Assembly: GCF_000332475.2 (NCBI RefSeq)
Contig: NZ_AOGX02000029.1
Location: 84,372 to 148,371 of the forward strand
Length of the DNA: 64,000 nucleotides
Source: Leptospira yanagawae serovar Saopaulo str. Sao Paulo = ATCC 700523
Lineage (GTDB): Bacteria > Spirochaetota > Leptospiria > Leptospirales > Leptospiraceae
Direction: 5' to 3'
The notes under the pieces were generated by a model. That model did not search any database. It had not been told where the DNA came from and worked only from the letters and a program-made list of their open reading frames with translations. Below, one piece after another: positions 25,494 to 34,412 of this stretch; the stretch's first letter is position 1; each line of letters begins with the position of its first letter. A program made the translations under genes and the position numbers.

Positions 25494-27047
25494 ATGCGGC
25501 GAAGTCTTTGGCTTTTGTTACTACTTCTGAGTTTTGTCCATTTACCAGTGGGTGCGGAAGGGCAATTGTTTTGGGAGGATTGCGTTTGGATTGGAATGGA
25601 GCGCAATCTCCACCTAAAATTGGAGAAAACCAAATCAGAATTATTCCCCATTTTGCTCAAAGAAAAATGGAAACAATACCTCCCCAAATTAGGAGTTCAT
25701 TATTTTGGCATATTCTCTCGGAACAAAGAACAAATTGACCAAGAATACCGAGACGTTCGGATCCAAATCCAACAAATGATTTACGATGGAGGAGAAACGG
25801 AACGAGAAAAACAGAAAATTGAAATCAAACAACTCATCCAAGTAGAAGAAAAAAAAATCATAAGGGAAAAGGTATTTAAGTCTATATCCAATCACTATTT
25901 TAATGCCAACAAACGAATGTTTATTGATTTGATCTACCAATTGAGAAGTGATCGGTATGGTTTGGAAAAAGAAAAACAAAAAACAGAAGTGGCTTCAGGG
26001 ATCATCGCTCCAAAAGAAGAAAAAGTTGGTAGGATTTGGGAGGCTGAGTTTGCATCAAAACGAATCCAAGCGAAATCTCAACACTTATTAGCCAATTTAG
26101 AATTGAAACAATCAATGTTTTTAGAACCCGAAGAGATATTCCATTTAGAACCAGGATTTATGGAAAGGATCCAAATCCATCCACCCATTCTCAGCAATAT
26201 AGAAACGAATGAAAATCATCCCTTACGAAAAAAAAGTCGTTTGCAATTGGAACTTGTCTCTTTGGAAGAAAAATCATTAGAAAATGATTGGAAACCAAAA
26301 TTTCTTTTGGGAGGTTATGTTGGCCGGAATGGGAATTCTGGTTTTCCCTTACAAAATGAAATTTATGGAATTAGTTTTGGTGTACAGGCAAACTTAGGTG
26401 GATCTAGTTTTACGTCCAATTCGCAAAACGGAACCCAGTCGGAAGGAAATGGTATCCAAAGGATCCCTGGATATGGACCGCAACCCGTAGGGCCCGGTGA
26501 TAATTCTTTTCAAAGTGGATCGTTTGGATTGTTTGATGAAATCGGGAGAGAGAAAAAAAGATTTGATGTCAACTTAAGTCATGAACAAGCATTTTTAGAA
26601 AAATCACAAAACGAACTGATCTTAAGGAATAATAGTAAAACAACGGAAATCAAACTTTCTGAAGCATACCAAAAGTATTTATTATATTTAGAATGTACAA
26701 AATCGGCAATTTCTAATCTTAAAAAAAAGAGATGGGAACGTAACTTATCCTTAATATCTGAATTAGAATATTTGAAATTAGAAGAAGAAGTTTTCCTCCC
26801 ATTGGAAATGGCCATCGAACATTATTTTGCTTATCTAAGTTATGCTTTAGAAATGGCCTTGTATTTAGGAGAAGATCCCTTTTCCAATCGTTATTATCAC
26901 TTAAAACAAGAGAAGTCGAATCACGAATTAGTCATGCTATTAAAGGAGTGGAGTTTTTCCAATCCAATCGAAAAAAATCAAACTCCGGAACCAAATGTGA
27001 TGAAACCAAACCCTTTCCTTTGGGAGGAAAGGTATGAGAAACGTTAA
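25494..27047 (+). CDS. TolC-like outer-membrane efflux protein
   Basis: A signal peptide (RRSLWLLLLLLSFVHLPVGAEG) precedes two long helical hairpins separated by beta segments, the TolC layout. The first half contains PKLGVHYFGIFSRN, a predicted strand, then IYDGGETEREKQKIEI opening a long helix. The second half contains KFLLGGYVG and another long helix set. A Gly/Ser/Asn-rich insert (about residues 300-345) is unusual and may be an extracellular loop. At 517 residues it is of normal size. It is the first of ten packed plus-strand genes that include an MFP and RND transporter, so it should be the exit duct of that machine. No clear ribosome binding site is seen. Confidence 0.8.
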   Translation: MRRSLWLLLLLLSFVHLPVGAEGQLFWEDCVWIGMERNLHLKLEKTKSELFPILLKEKWKQYLPKLGVHYFGIFSRNKEQIDQEYRDVRIQIQQMIYDGGETEREKQKIEIKQLIQVEEKKIIREKVFKSISNHYFNANKRMFIDLIYQLRSDRYGLEKEKQKTEVASGIIAPKEEKVGRIWEAEFASKRIQAKSQHLLANLELKQSMFLEPEEIFHLEPGFMERIQIHPPILSNIETNENHPLRKKSRLQLELVSLEEKSLENDWKPKFLLGGYVGRNGNSGFPLQNEIYGISFGVQANLGGSSFTSNSQNGTQSEGNGIQRIPGYGPQPVGPGDNSFQSGSFGLFDEIGREKKRFDVNLSHEQAFLEKSQNELILRNNSKTTEIKLSEAYQKYLLYLECTKSAISNLKKKRWERNLSLISELEYLKLEEEVFLPLEMAIEHYFAYLSYALEMALYLGEDPFSNRYYHLKQEKSNHELVMLLKEWSFSNPIEKNQTPEPNVMKPNPFLWEERYEKR

Positions 27048-28395
27048 ACAAAATCTTTTTTGGATTCTTATTTTGATTTTTCCCCTCCTCTCTTGCGATT
27101 CAAATTTTGGAACTTCTAAGGAATGGCTAAGTATTTTGGCAACAGATGAAGCTCCTAAGGTGATTTCTTTTACACCAACGTCTGGTAGCCAAGATGTCCC
27201 ATCCAAAACTGAGATTTCCATTCTATGGAACCAACCCATGGAGATCCAATCTTGTGTATCCGCTTTTTCGTTAGAACCACAAGTGAAAGGAAAATTTGAA
27301 ACAACGGATTTCTCACTTAAGTTTTTGCCCAATCAAAATTTAGTTGCTGGAGGGTATGTGATCCGTCTCACCAAACAATGTGAGAACAAAAAAGGAAAGG
27401 ATTTGGACCGAGTGTATTCCATTCCTTTTTCTGTAGTGGAACCTGAAGAACCAAAAATTAATTCTTTTTTCCTATCAAGTGGAACACGCGATGAATGTTT
27501 GTCAGGTGGAATTCAAATCAATAGAATGTTAGGACTTGCGGAATCTGTCTGCACTGGAACACCGGGGCCTCCTAATTTCAGAGTTGTTTTCAACAAACCC
27601 ATGGACAAAACAAATGTGGAACTTCTTTTGCGTTTTGAACCTTATCTTTCTCATCGATTGGAATGGGAAACAAATGAATCACTTCTCATCCAATTTGATT
27701 CCTTATTGCCATCTTCTACACGTTTCCAATTCCTCCTACCTTCAGGAATATTGGCTTTGGATGGCAAAAAGTCTTCAGAACCAATACGATTGGATTTTTT
27801 TGTTGGAGAAGGTGTAACGGATCCTTTTGTCATCGGATTTGGTTTGGAATCACAAAATTGTGGAATCGGTATACAAGAGTTAGGTTCTAGCTCACATTCT
27901 CGTTGGGACGCAAGTACATGTTTTTGGAGTACGGGCTTACCCATTCTCACACCTGAATCATATTACTTTCGAGGTGGTGACGATGGCACTGGCGACTCGG
28001 GAGAAACAGGTGCTTGTGCAGATGTGAATACAGACAATTTTCGAATTTTTTTCAACCAGTATATGGACACCACGTCTGTTATTTCCGCATCAAAACTCAC
28101 AAAAATATCTCCCCCATCGTCAAACATACGTTTGTCTTCATGGGTCTGGAGCCATTGCCAAACCCAATCTCCATATGGATGCCGACAACTAACCTATTCA
28201 TTTGCAGAAAGTGAGGCTAGTTGTAATGGATCTTTATTCGGAAATAATGGAACAGGTGGGGATTTTAATCTCACAAACTCCTCTTCTTCTCCTAATTTGT
28301 ATCCATTTTATGAATTTCGTTTGGATTCTGATGCTAAGTCAAGTTTTGGGAAAAAAATGCCACATGCGTTTGTGATCCAGATGGAGGCAAAGTGA
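27034..28395 (+). CDS. Lipoprotein with bacterial Ig-like (Big_5/SbsA-type) domains
   Basis: The N-terminus ends in LLSC, a good lipobox (Cys near residue 21). Residues about 40-135 form an Ig-like unit of the SbsA type: VISFTPTSGSQDVPSKTEIS, ILWNQPM, LKFLPNQNLVAGGYVI. A second unit is suggested by NFRVVFNKPMDKTNVELLL and a third by NFRIFFNQYMDTTSVI. Six or more Cys residues in the C-terminal half could form disulfides. Such domains act in adhesion or as structural spacers. GGGAGGAAAGG sits just before the ATG, inside the TolC gene; the overlap is 14 bases. Probably on the outer membrane beside the channel. Confidence 0.8.
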   Translation: MRNVKQNLFWILILIFPLLSCDSNFGTSKEWLSILATDEAPKVISFTPTSGSQDVPSKTEISILWNQPMEIQSCVSAFSLEPQVKGKFETTDFSLKFLPNQNLVAGGYVIRLTKQCENKKGKDLDRVYSIPFSVVEPEEPKINSFFLSSGTRDECLSGGIQINRMLGLAESVCTGTPGPPNFRVVFNKPMDKTNVELLLRFEPYLSHRLEWETNESLLIQFDSLLPSSTRFQFLLPSGILALDGKKSSEPIRLDFFVGEGVTDPFVIGFGLESQNCGIGIQELGSSSHSRWDASTCFWSTGLPILTPESYYFRGGDDGTGDSGETGACADVNTDNFRIFFNQYMDTTSVISASKLTKISPPSSNIRLSSWVWSHCQTQSPYGCRQLTYSFAESEASCNGSLFGNNGTGGDFNLTNSSSSPNLYPFYEFRLDSDAKSSFGKKMPHAFVIQMEAK

Positions 28396-28919
28396 ATTCC
28401 AAATTTCGTTTGTTTGTGTTATTCTTTGTTTCCTGTATCTCCTGTGGCGAAGCAGTTGGGTATTTAAAGTATCCAATCCCTGATGGGAATCAATTGCTAC
28501 TAGTGCCGACTGCTTCGCATATTTTTTCAGACCATTATAGTTTAGAAAAAGAAATTTTAATTTCGATCAGTGAAGAATTTGAAAGAAACGGCTTCCAAGT
28601 CATTCCAAAAGAAGAATATAGTTTAGCCCTTCACGAAGCCCCGAATGCAAAAGATCATTTAGAGCGATTAGAATTTGAATTAAGCCAATCAAAGTCAAGT
28701 TATGAACCAAAACTCAAACATTGGATTCGCATCGCAAAAGAAAAGGGAATCCCTGAACTTGTTTTCGTTCGGTTTATGAAACCTGAGACGAGGAACTTGA
28801 TTCAGGTTCGGTTGTTATGGATTCATATCATAGAAAATGAAATGGAACGGTTTGATTGGAACTGGGAAAATCCAAATCGTTTTCCATTTCTCAAATCGAA
28901 ACAAGAGGGAAGACTATGA
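28392..28919 (+). CDS. Lipoprotein of unknown function (175 residues)
   Basis: It starts with GTG in the overlap GTGA with the upstream stop. The signal peptide ends in SCISC, a lipobox. The mature part is alpha/beta: a strand QLLLVPTASH, a helix EKEILISISEEFERNG, then FQVIPKEEYSLAL, resembling the periplasmic domain that many envelope lipoproteins use to bind partners. No specific family is recognised. Overlaps of four bases on both sides show that it belongs to the packed operon. Confidence 0.72.
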   Translation: MNSKFRLFVLFFVSCISCGEAVGYLKYPIPDGNQLLLVPTASHIFSDHYSLEKEILISISEEFERNGFQVIPKEEYSLALHEAPNAKDHLERLEFELSQSKSSYEPKLKHWIRIAKEKGIPELVFVRFMKPETRNLIQVRLLWIHIIENEMERFDWNWENPNRFPFLKSKQEGRL

Positions 28920-29428
28920 AGTCGATTTGGGTTTGTTTCACTAGTATATTGTTATTTGGCTCTCAGATTACTTGTCATCGTGGTGAACCTTCGGAAACGA
29001 AAGAGTATCAAATCCTGAAAGATGCTTATTTATCAGGCCACCTGACGGTCGTTCGTTCTATTTTGGCTGGTAAATCGAAAGAAAGAGGGCTTCACCCAAA
29101 AGAATCCATTCTCTATTTAAAATCATTATTTTACCTCAAAGAATGGAAGGAATTTTTTCTAGTTTGGAAGGATTCAAAAATCCATCCTCCGGAGTTGGTA
29201 TTACTTTACTTCAAGGTGTTATTACTTGTTGGTGAGGATGAGAATGTAAACGAAGCAGAATTAAACCAATTAATGGATTTGGTTATGGTTTCTCCTGAAG
29301 CCATCCTTTTATACCTTCGTGTGAAAAACCACAAAATCAGCGTTAGCGAAAAAAAACTTTTTTTGGCCCAAGTGAACGCTTTTCGGAACACATTGGATGT
29401 ATTAGAGAAGGAGTTAAATCGCAAATGA
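28916..29428 (+). CDS. Lipoprotein of unknown function, helical
   Basis: The start is ATG 28916, with AGAGGGA just upstream and an ATGA overlap with the previous gene; an upstream extension of the frame is not needed. The signal peptide ends in SQITC. The mature chain of about 150 residues is mostly helical (SILYLKSLFYLKEWKEFFLV, ELVLLYFKVLLLVGED), with a pattern like tetratricopeptide or similar helical repeats, though no full TPR consensus is met. Possibly a scaffold of the transport complex. Confidence 0.7.
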   Translation: MKSIWVCFTSILLFGSQITCHRGEPSETKEYQILKDAYLSGHLTVVRSILAGKSKERGLHPKESILYLKSLFYLKEWKEFFLVWKDSKIHPPELVLLYFKVLLLVGEDENVNEAELNQLMDLVMVSPEAILLYLRVKNHKISVSEKKLFLAQVNAFRNTLDVLEKELNRK

Positions 29429-30042
29429 TTGGTTCATTCATACAAAGACTGTTGTCCCCAACAGTTTGGTCCCTTCGGATCTCCATTTTCCTTCCGCAAT
29501 TGTTATCCCAACCTTGGTTTTATTTTGTTACCTACACTTTGTTATTTTCTTTAAATTGTGTATGGAACTGGGATGCCTTCCAACAGGAAAATCATAACTT
29601 ACTTACAAAACAAACTGGTAACAAATCAATCATCCCTTTTTGGCAACTGTATCCATTCCAAATTTTTAGTATTTATTTTTTGGCTTTTAGCTTTATATCC
29701 TTTTCTTGTATTGTTTTCTTCCTTCTTTCTTATCCCTTTCGTTATCAATGGCAAAAACAAATGGTTTCGATTGTAACAATCTCGTTTCGATCCTTTTTTA
29801 TGTTCTTTTGTATTTTGTTTCTGGGAAACAAAATTTTGGGAGCATTCAATTCGAATCATGATTATGGGATGATCCTTTTTGCCTTTTGGATGATACTATT
29901 GTCATTGTTTGTGCAATACTATTCCCGTTTGGTATCAAAGCAATTATCAAATACGAAATTATCTGACAGACTAAGATTTACGATTTTAGGTTATTTCATG
30001 CCACTTAGCTTTTTACTGATGGTTTTGGTACTTTGGAAATGA
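29425..30042 (+). CDS. Inner-membrane protein with about five helices, unknown function
   Basis: It is 205 residues with roughly five hydrophobic helices: near residues 30-45, 75-105, 115-140, 148-165 and 185-204. The spacing resembles Yip1-like or other small permease-type proteins but no motif settles this. There is no signal peptide. The ATG overlaps the upstream stop by four bases, and its own stop overlaps the MFP start. Its place between lipoproteins and the MFP suggests an accessory subunit of the pump. Confidence 0.68.
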   Translation: MIGSFIQRLLSPTVWSLRISIFLPQLLSQPWFYFVTYTLLFSLNCVWNWDAFQQENHNLLTKQTGNKSIIPFWQLYPFQIFSIYFLAFSFISFSCIVFFLLSYPFRYQWQKQMVSIVTISFRSFFMFFCILFLGNKILGAFNSNHDYGMILFAFWMILLSLFVQYYSRLVSKQLSNTKLSDRLRFTILGYFMPLSFLLMVLVLWK

Positions 30043-31439
30043 AATTTAAATTTTTACAAAAAGTCCTCTATCAAAAAATCCGAAGTATCTTGATCCTGGC
30101 ATTTATTTTCCTTTTGGCTTCATTTTTCTATTCAAGGTTTGCGCCAAAAAACATTCGTTATCGTTTGCCTTTGCTATCAAAGTTTTTGGTCTTCTCAGTT
30201 TTTGAAAAAAATACAATCGAATCAATTGAATCTTCAAACAAAAATAAGAGTCGTCATTTCATAAATCCTCGTATTGTGGAAGAGAATGAAATGATGGAAT
30301 TTCCCGCAGTTGTAGAACCATCAAAAGAAATTTTCATCCAAAGCAAACAACCTGGACGTATCAAAAAAATCCATGTAGAAGAAGGCCAGTCCGTCAAAAT
30401 AGGACAACTTTTACTCGAGTTAGATGATGAACTCATTCGTTTGGAAGGTGATAGGTTACAAATCAATTTGATTGCAGCAAAATCTCAGGAAGTGATTACC
30501 CGAGAAAAATGGGAACATGCTAAAAAACAAATAGAAGTGAAGGTAAGAGAAATTGATAAAAAAACAGAATGGGTGGAATTGGCAAAAAAGGAATACGACT
30601 ATGCAAGTGATCTAAAATCAAAAAAAGAAATCCTTTGGAAACAGGGTTACATTTCGAGTCCAGAATATGAAAAATTGAAACTGGAAGAAGAAACAAAACT
30701 GACCCAATTTAAAAATTTAATTAGAGAGCGAGAGAGTTTGTTGTCGATGGTATCCGTTCCATCCGATCCAAACAGGATCTCGTTTGACGAAAAGTTAAAA
30801 GAATGGAAAAACCAAAACACAGTTTTGGAGAGGGCAGAGTATGAACTCAGTTTGTCCAATATCAAAATCATCCAAAACCAAATCAAAGCCAATGAACAAT
30901 TAAAAAATGATTCCAAATTGTATGCTCCTAGTTCGGGAAAAATTCTAAAGTTGAGTGTAAAAGAAGGTGAGGTGACAAGTCATATACCGCTCATGAGTTT
31001 AATGGAAAAGAATGAAATTTCTGTCTCTTTCCATGTGGGTGAAAGAGAATTAAAAGAAATTCAGTTAAAAAAAGAGGTCCAATATTTTCCTTCTATTTCG
31101 AATCAGACAATTGCCATCGGAATATTAGAAAAGATGAATGGATATTTAGATCCTAAATCCCATGGGATTATGATCAAGGCAAAACTCATTAAACATTACC
31201 AATCATTGTTGCCTGGTATGTTTGGAATCGTTAAAATCAGTTCTTCCGCAAAAAAAGAAAAAATATTGGTACCCACTAGATCTTTGTTTGGTGATTACAA
31301 TTCTGGTTTTTATCTCCATTTGAAATCAGAAACCGGAATCGAAAAGAGATTTGTTCAAATTAAAACCTATTCTGAAACCGAATCAGAAGTCATCGCGGGA
31401 CTTGGTCCTTTAGATGCCTTTGAAATCCAACCTTTATGA
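30039..31439 (+). CDS. RND-type membrane-fusion protein (HlyD/AcrA family)
   Basis: One N-terminal helix (about residues 15-33) anchors a periplasmic adaptor. The lipoyl half-motif PGRIKKIHVEEGQSVKIGQ is clear, with its partner APSSGKILKLSVKEGEV about 180 residues later. Between them lies a long coiled-coil hairpin rich in Lys and Glu. The beta-barrel (PLMSLMEKNEISVSFHVG) and membrane-proximal domains follow. Such adaptors join a TolC-like channel to an RND pump. It is about 466 residues. The ATG overlaps the upstream stop, and the RND gene overlaps its end by four bases. Confidence 0.9.
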   Translation: MKFKFLQKVLYQKIRSILILAFIFLLASFFYSRFAPKNIRYRLPLLSKFLVFSVFEKNTIESIESSNKNKSRHFINPRIVEENEMMEFPAVVEPSKEIFIQSKQPGRIKKIHVEEGQSVKIGQLLLELDDELIRLEGDRLQINLIAAKSQEVITREKWEHAKKQIEVKVREIDKKTEWVELAKKEYDYASDLKSKKEILWKQGYISSPEYEKLKLEEETKLTQFKNLIRERESLLSMVSVPSDPNRISFDEKLKEWKNQNTVLERAEYELSLSNIKIIQNQIKANEQLKNDSKLYAPSSGKILKLSVKEGEVTSHIPLMSLMEKNEISVSFHVGERELKEIQLKKEVQYFPSISNQTIAIGILEKMNGYLDPKSHGIMIKAKLIKHYQSLLPGMFGIVKISSSAKKEKILVPTRSLFGDYNSGFYLHLKSETGIEKRFVQIKTYSETESEVIAGLGPLDAFEIQPL

Positions 31440-34408
31440 TACGCTTGTATGAGGTCTATCAAAAACGAAATCGATCGTGTTTGGTTTTTGTTTTGTTTAT
31501 CTTTATCGTATTACTCTTTCGATTGCAAGAGATTCAGATCAAACTCCTTCCCGAGTTAACATCTCTACGATATTTTATTGTGACTGATTTTCCAAATCAT
31601 TCTGCGTTGGATGTGGACCAAACTGTTAGTTTGCCAATCTCCAATCGAGTTTCTTCCTTAAAATCAGTAAAAAAAATCAGAACAAGTTCTATTCATAGTG
31701 AATCTAGTGTTCAAATTGATTTACAATTTGGTTCCAAAGTTTCGGAATTCAAAGATGGTCTTTACCAATTATTATTTGAGATAAAGGAATCCCTTCCTAT
31801 TGGTGTGAATACGCCAAAATTATCAGAAAGAAGTGAATACGAACAACCATTCGCAGAAATTGTGATCCCCAAATCTAAAAATCGAAATCCATTAGAGTTT
31901 GATTATCAATTGCGTGGGATTATCGAAACATTAGAAAGAATCTCGGGTGTAAGCAGTGTTAGTACATTTGGAGATGAGAAAGCAAACATACTCATTTCAA
32001 TGGACCAACACTATTTCAATTTTTTCCCGATCAAACTGAGAGATTTGGAATTTCAAATCCAAACTGGCATTCAAAATGGTTCGCTAGGTAAGTATTATGG
32101 AGCGAAGGATGCAACGGAAATTAAATTCCAGTCTGAAATCGCAGACCAATTCACTTTAAAACAATTTCCGATACATTTAGGAAATGGTGAATTTTTTCCT
32201 TTAGATCGAGTTTCACGAATCACAAATGTTCCTTCTGGGAGGAATTTCCTTACGAGATGGAAAGGTGAGGAGTGCATTTACATTCGAATCGCTGCTGATC
32301 CAAAACACAATCCTCTACAGATTGCAAACCAAATTGAAAGTGTTGTGAATGAAAACCAAGGATTAAAAGGAATAGAGATTATTTCGAGTTCTGCATCGGA
32401 ACTGAAAGCCCAACTCTTCCAGTTTTTCTTTTTTTTTCTGATTAGTTTTGGTATGGCTTTATTTTTTTCTTATCGATTATACCAAAACTTACATGGAGTG
32501 ATCATCTTATCAGTTTCTGTAACATTCACCCTTGTTCTTTTTTTACATCTTTTATTATTGTTTTCAGTTTCCATAAATTTACTTAGTTTGAGTGGTATTT
32601 CTGTTGGAATAGGAATGTTGTTTGATGCCAATAATTTAACGTATTATTCAATTGATACGGAGTGGAGAAAGTCGGAAGTTTTGGAGCGATTTGAAGTATT
32701 GGAAAAAGGGATTCGTTCTATCTGGACATCATTGGTCTCATCCAGCTTCACCACCATTATCGTATTTTTACCACTTCTTTTATACGTACATGAATGGAGA
32801 GAATTTTTTTTTGATATTGGTTTTTGTATTATTTTGTTAATTTTCTGTTCTTTATGTTCTTCTATCTTTTTTGTTCCCTTGTTTTATCTGAGTTTGCCAC
32901 GAGTCGTTTCGAAGTATCCTCTTCCTTCGAAAACATTTTCCTTTTTAGTAAGGTTCCGAAAAATAGTTCCCTTAATTTTAAACAAAAAATCTGTTTGGAG
33001 ATATAGTTCCCTTTTAGGATTTCCTGTTTTATTTTTTTTGTTTCTCTACTTTCCGAAATTTTTGATTTACCCCGAGCCATTACCTGTTGGTAAAACCATA
33101 CAATTGTTTCCGAAACAAATGATTTCTAACAAGGAGTTGGAAGAAGTTTTGTTTCGACTCTCAAATGCCTGCAAAACGAAAGAATCAAATTTGAATTTGT
33201 TGGTGTTGCCCATTGGTGGGAAAAAAACAAATTCTTTAACGCAAACGGTAACTCCCTTTCAAATCAAAGTTTGGGGAGAAAATCATTCCTGGGAATGTTT
33301 GGCAAAACTCACTCATTTTTTTCCTGAATCCAAGTGGACATGTAAGATTGTAGACATTCCATCAGAAATCTCAAAATCGTTACCCTTCCAATCACAAGAC
33401 CATCTTACCATCTTAAACGCAAATTGGAATTTACTTGTGCAATTCTATGAGAAAATCAAACAAACAAAACAATCTTTCAGTGGAATATTCTCATATGAGC
33501 CTAAACAAATTTTTATGGAATTTTTGACTCCTAAGAAAATTCCAATTGGAATGGAAGATTCAGATCCAGACGAATTCCGCAGGCAAATTTTATATGCCAA
33601 TCACGCAAAGTATTTAGGATCCATTGGTTTGGGTGAAAAGGAGGATTTATACCTCTCTACAAATTGGAAAGAAGATTTTGTTATGAAAAAAAAGAATTCT
33701 AATCAGAATGATTCCACTCAAACATTTAGTTTCACAAAATCGGTTCCATATGAAGATGTTTATGATAAAAAAGTGGAAACCATTTACGAAGAATACAAGA
33801 GGGAATCAGGTTTATTTTACTTAGAATGGCTCGGAGGCATGAGTCAGATTCAAGATCTTTTACAAGAAAAAACAAATGGATTCCAATTTATCTTACATTC
33901 GAGGAGAGATGAAATTGTAAATTTTTTTACCACACTATCTTCTCTGCTTTTGATTTCATTTTCCTTCGTATATTTGTTATTAGTTGCAATTTATGAATCA
34001 TTTCGTAAACCATTTTTGCATCTTTTTATTTGTATGATTGTTTTTCTTTCGGTAATTTTGATTTTATTTTTGTTAGTTTCTGAAATCCATTTCGGACATT
34101 ATATTGGGATTGTCATTGTTCTTGGAATTTCTGTGGATAATATCTCACTTTATGATGAAAAGTGGAGAGAATTTAATTCCATCAAAAATTCAGAGATACG
34201 AAATACAAAGGTGCTCAATTGGATAGAAAAGCCAATCCTTTTGAATTCTGGTACGACTGTCTTTGGATTGTTACCTATTATCGCTATGAATCTTTCTGGA
34301 ATGGAATTTGTTCGTTCTATTGCAATATCGATGTTTGTTGGAATTTCGGTTTCCTTGTTCTATTTTTATACTTTGTATCCAAAGTTATTTGCAAAGAATT
34401 TCGATTGA
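31436..34408 (+). CDS. RND-superfamily inner-membrane transporter
   Basis: A 990-residue AcrB/CusA-like protein with one N-terminal helix, a periplasmic porter region, a central membrane block, a second porter region and a C-terminal membrane block. The TM4 relay motif reads SGISVGIGMLFDANNL, with a single Asp as in CusA-type pumps rather than the Asp pair of AcrB. TM10 has VLGISVDNISLYDEK. Porter segments are present (ISMDQHYFNFFPIKLRDLE). It is slightly shorter than AcrB (about 1050). The pump should run on the proton gradient. The substrate cannot be read from sequence. Four-base overlap with the MFP and a four-base gap to the second RND protein. Confidence 0.9.
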   Translation: MIRLYEVYQKRNRSCLVFVLFIFIVLLFRLQEIQIKLLPELTSLRYFIVTDFPNHSALDVDQTVSLPISNRVSSLKSVKKIRTSSIHSESSVQIDLQFGSKVSEFKDGLYQLLFEIKESLPIGVNTPKLSERSEYEQPFAEIVIPKSKNRNPLEFDYQLRGIIETLERISGVSSVSTFGDEKANILISMDQHYFNFFPIKLRDLEFQIQTGIQNGSLGKYYGAKDATEIKFQSEIADQFTLKQFPIHLGNGEFFPLDRVSRITNVPSGRNFLTRWKGEECIYIRIAADPKHNPLQIANQIESVVNENQGLKGIEIISSSASELKAQLFQFFFFFLISFGMALFFSYRLYQNLHGVIILSVSVTFTLVLFLHLLLLFSVSINLLSLSGISVGIGMLFDANNLTYYSIDTEWRKSEVLERFEVLEKGIRSIWTSLVSSSFTTIIVFLPLLLYVHEWREFFFDIGFCIILLIFCSLCSSIFFVPLFYLSLPRVVSKYPLPSKTFSFLVRFRKIVPLILNKKSVWRYSSLLGFPVLFFLFLYFPKFLIYPEPLPVGKTIQLFPKQMISNKELEEVLFRLSNACKTKESNLNLLVLPIGGKKTNSLTQTVTPFQIKVWGENHSWECLAKLTHFFPESKWTCKIVDIPSEISKSLPFQSQDHLTILNANWNLLVQFYEKIKQTKQSFSGIFSYEPKQIFMEFLTPKKIPIGMEDSDPDEFRRQILYANHAKYLGSIGLGEKEDLYLSTNWKEDFVMKKKNSNQNDSTQTFSFTKSVPYEDVYDKKVETIYEEYKRESGLFYLEWLGGMSQIQDLLQEKTNGFQFILHSRRDEIVNFFTTLSSLLLISFSFVYLLLVAIYESFRKPFLHLFICMIVFLSVILILFLLVSEIHFGHYIGIVIVLGISVDNISLYDEKWREFNSIKNSEIRNTKVLNWIEKPILLNSGTTVFGLLPIIAMNLSGMEFVRSIAISMFVGISVSLFYFYTLYPKLFAKNFD

Positions 34409-34412
34409 AATT

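Noticed and set aside
34308..34412. Upstream extension of the second RND-like frame
   Set aside because: It lies inside the first RND gene in another frame; ATG 34413 directly follows that gene's stop and precedes the first helix.
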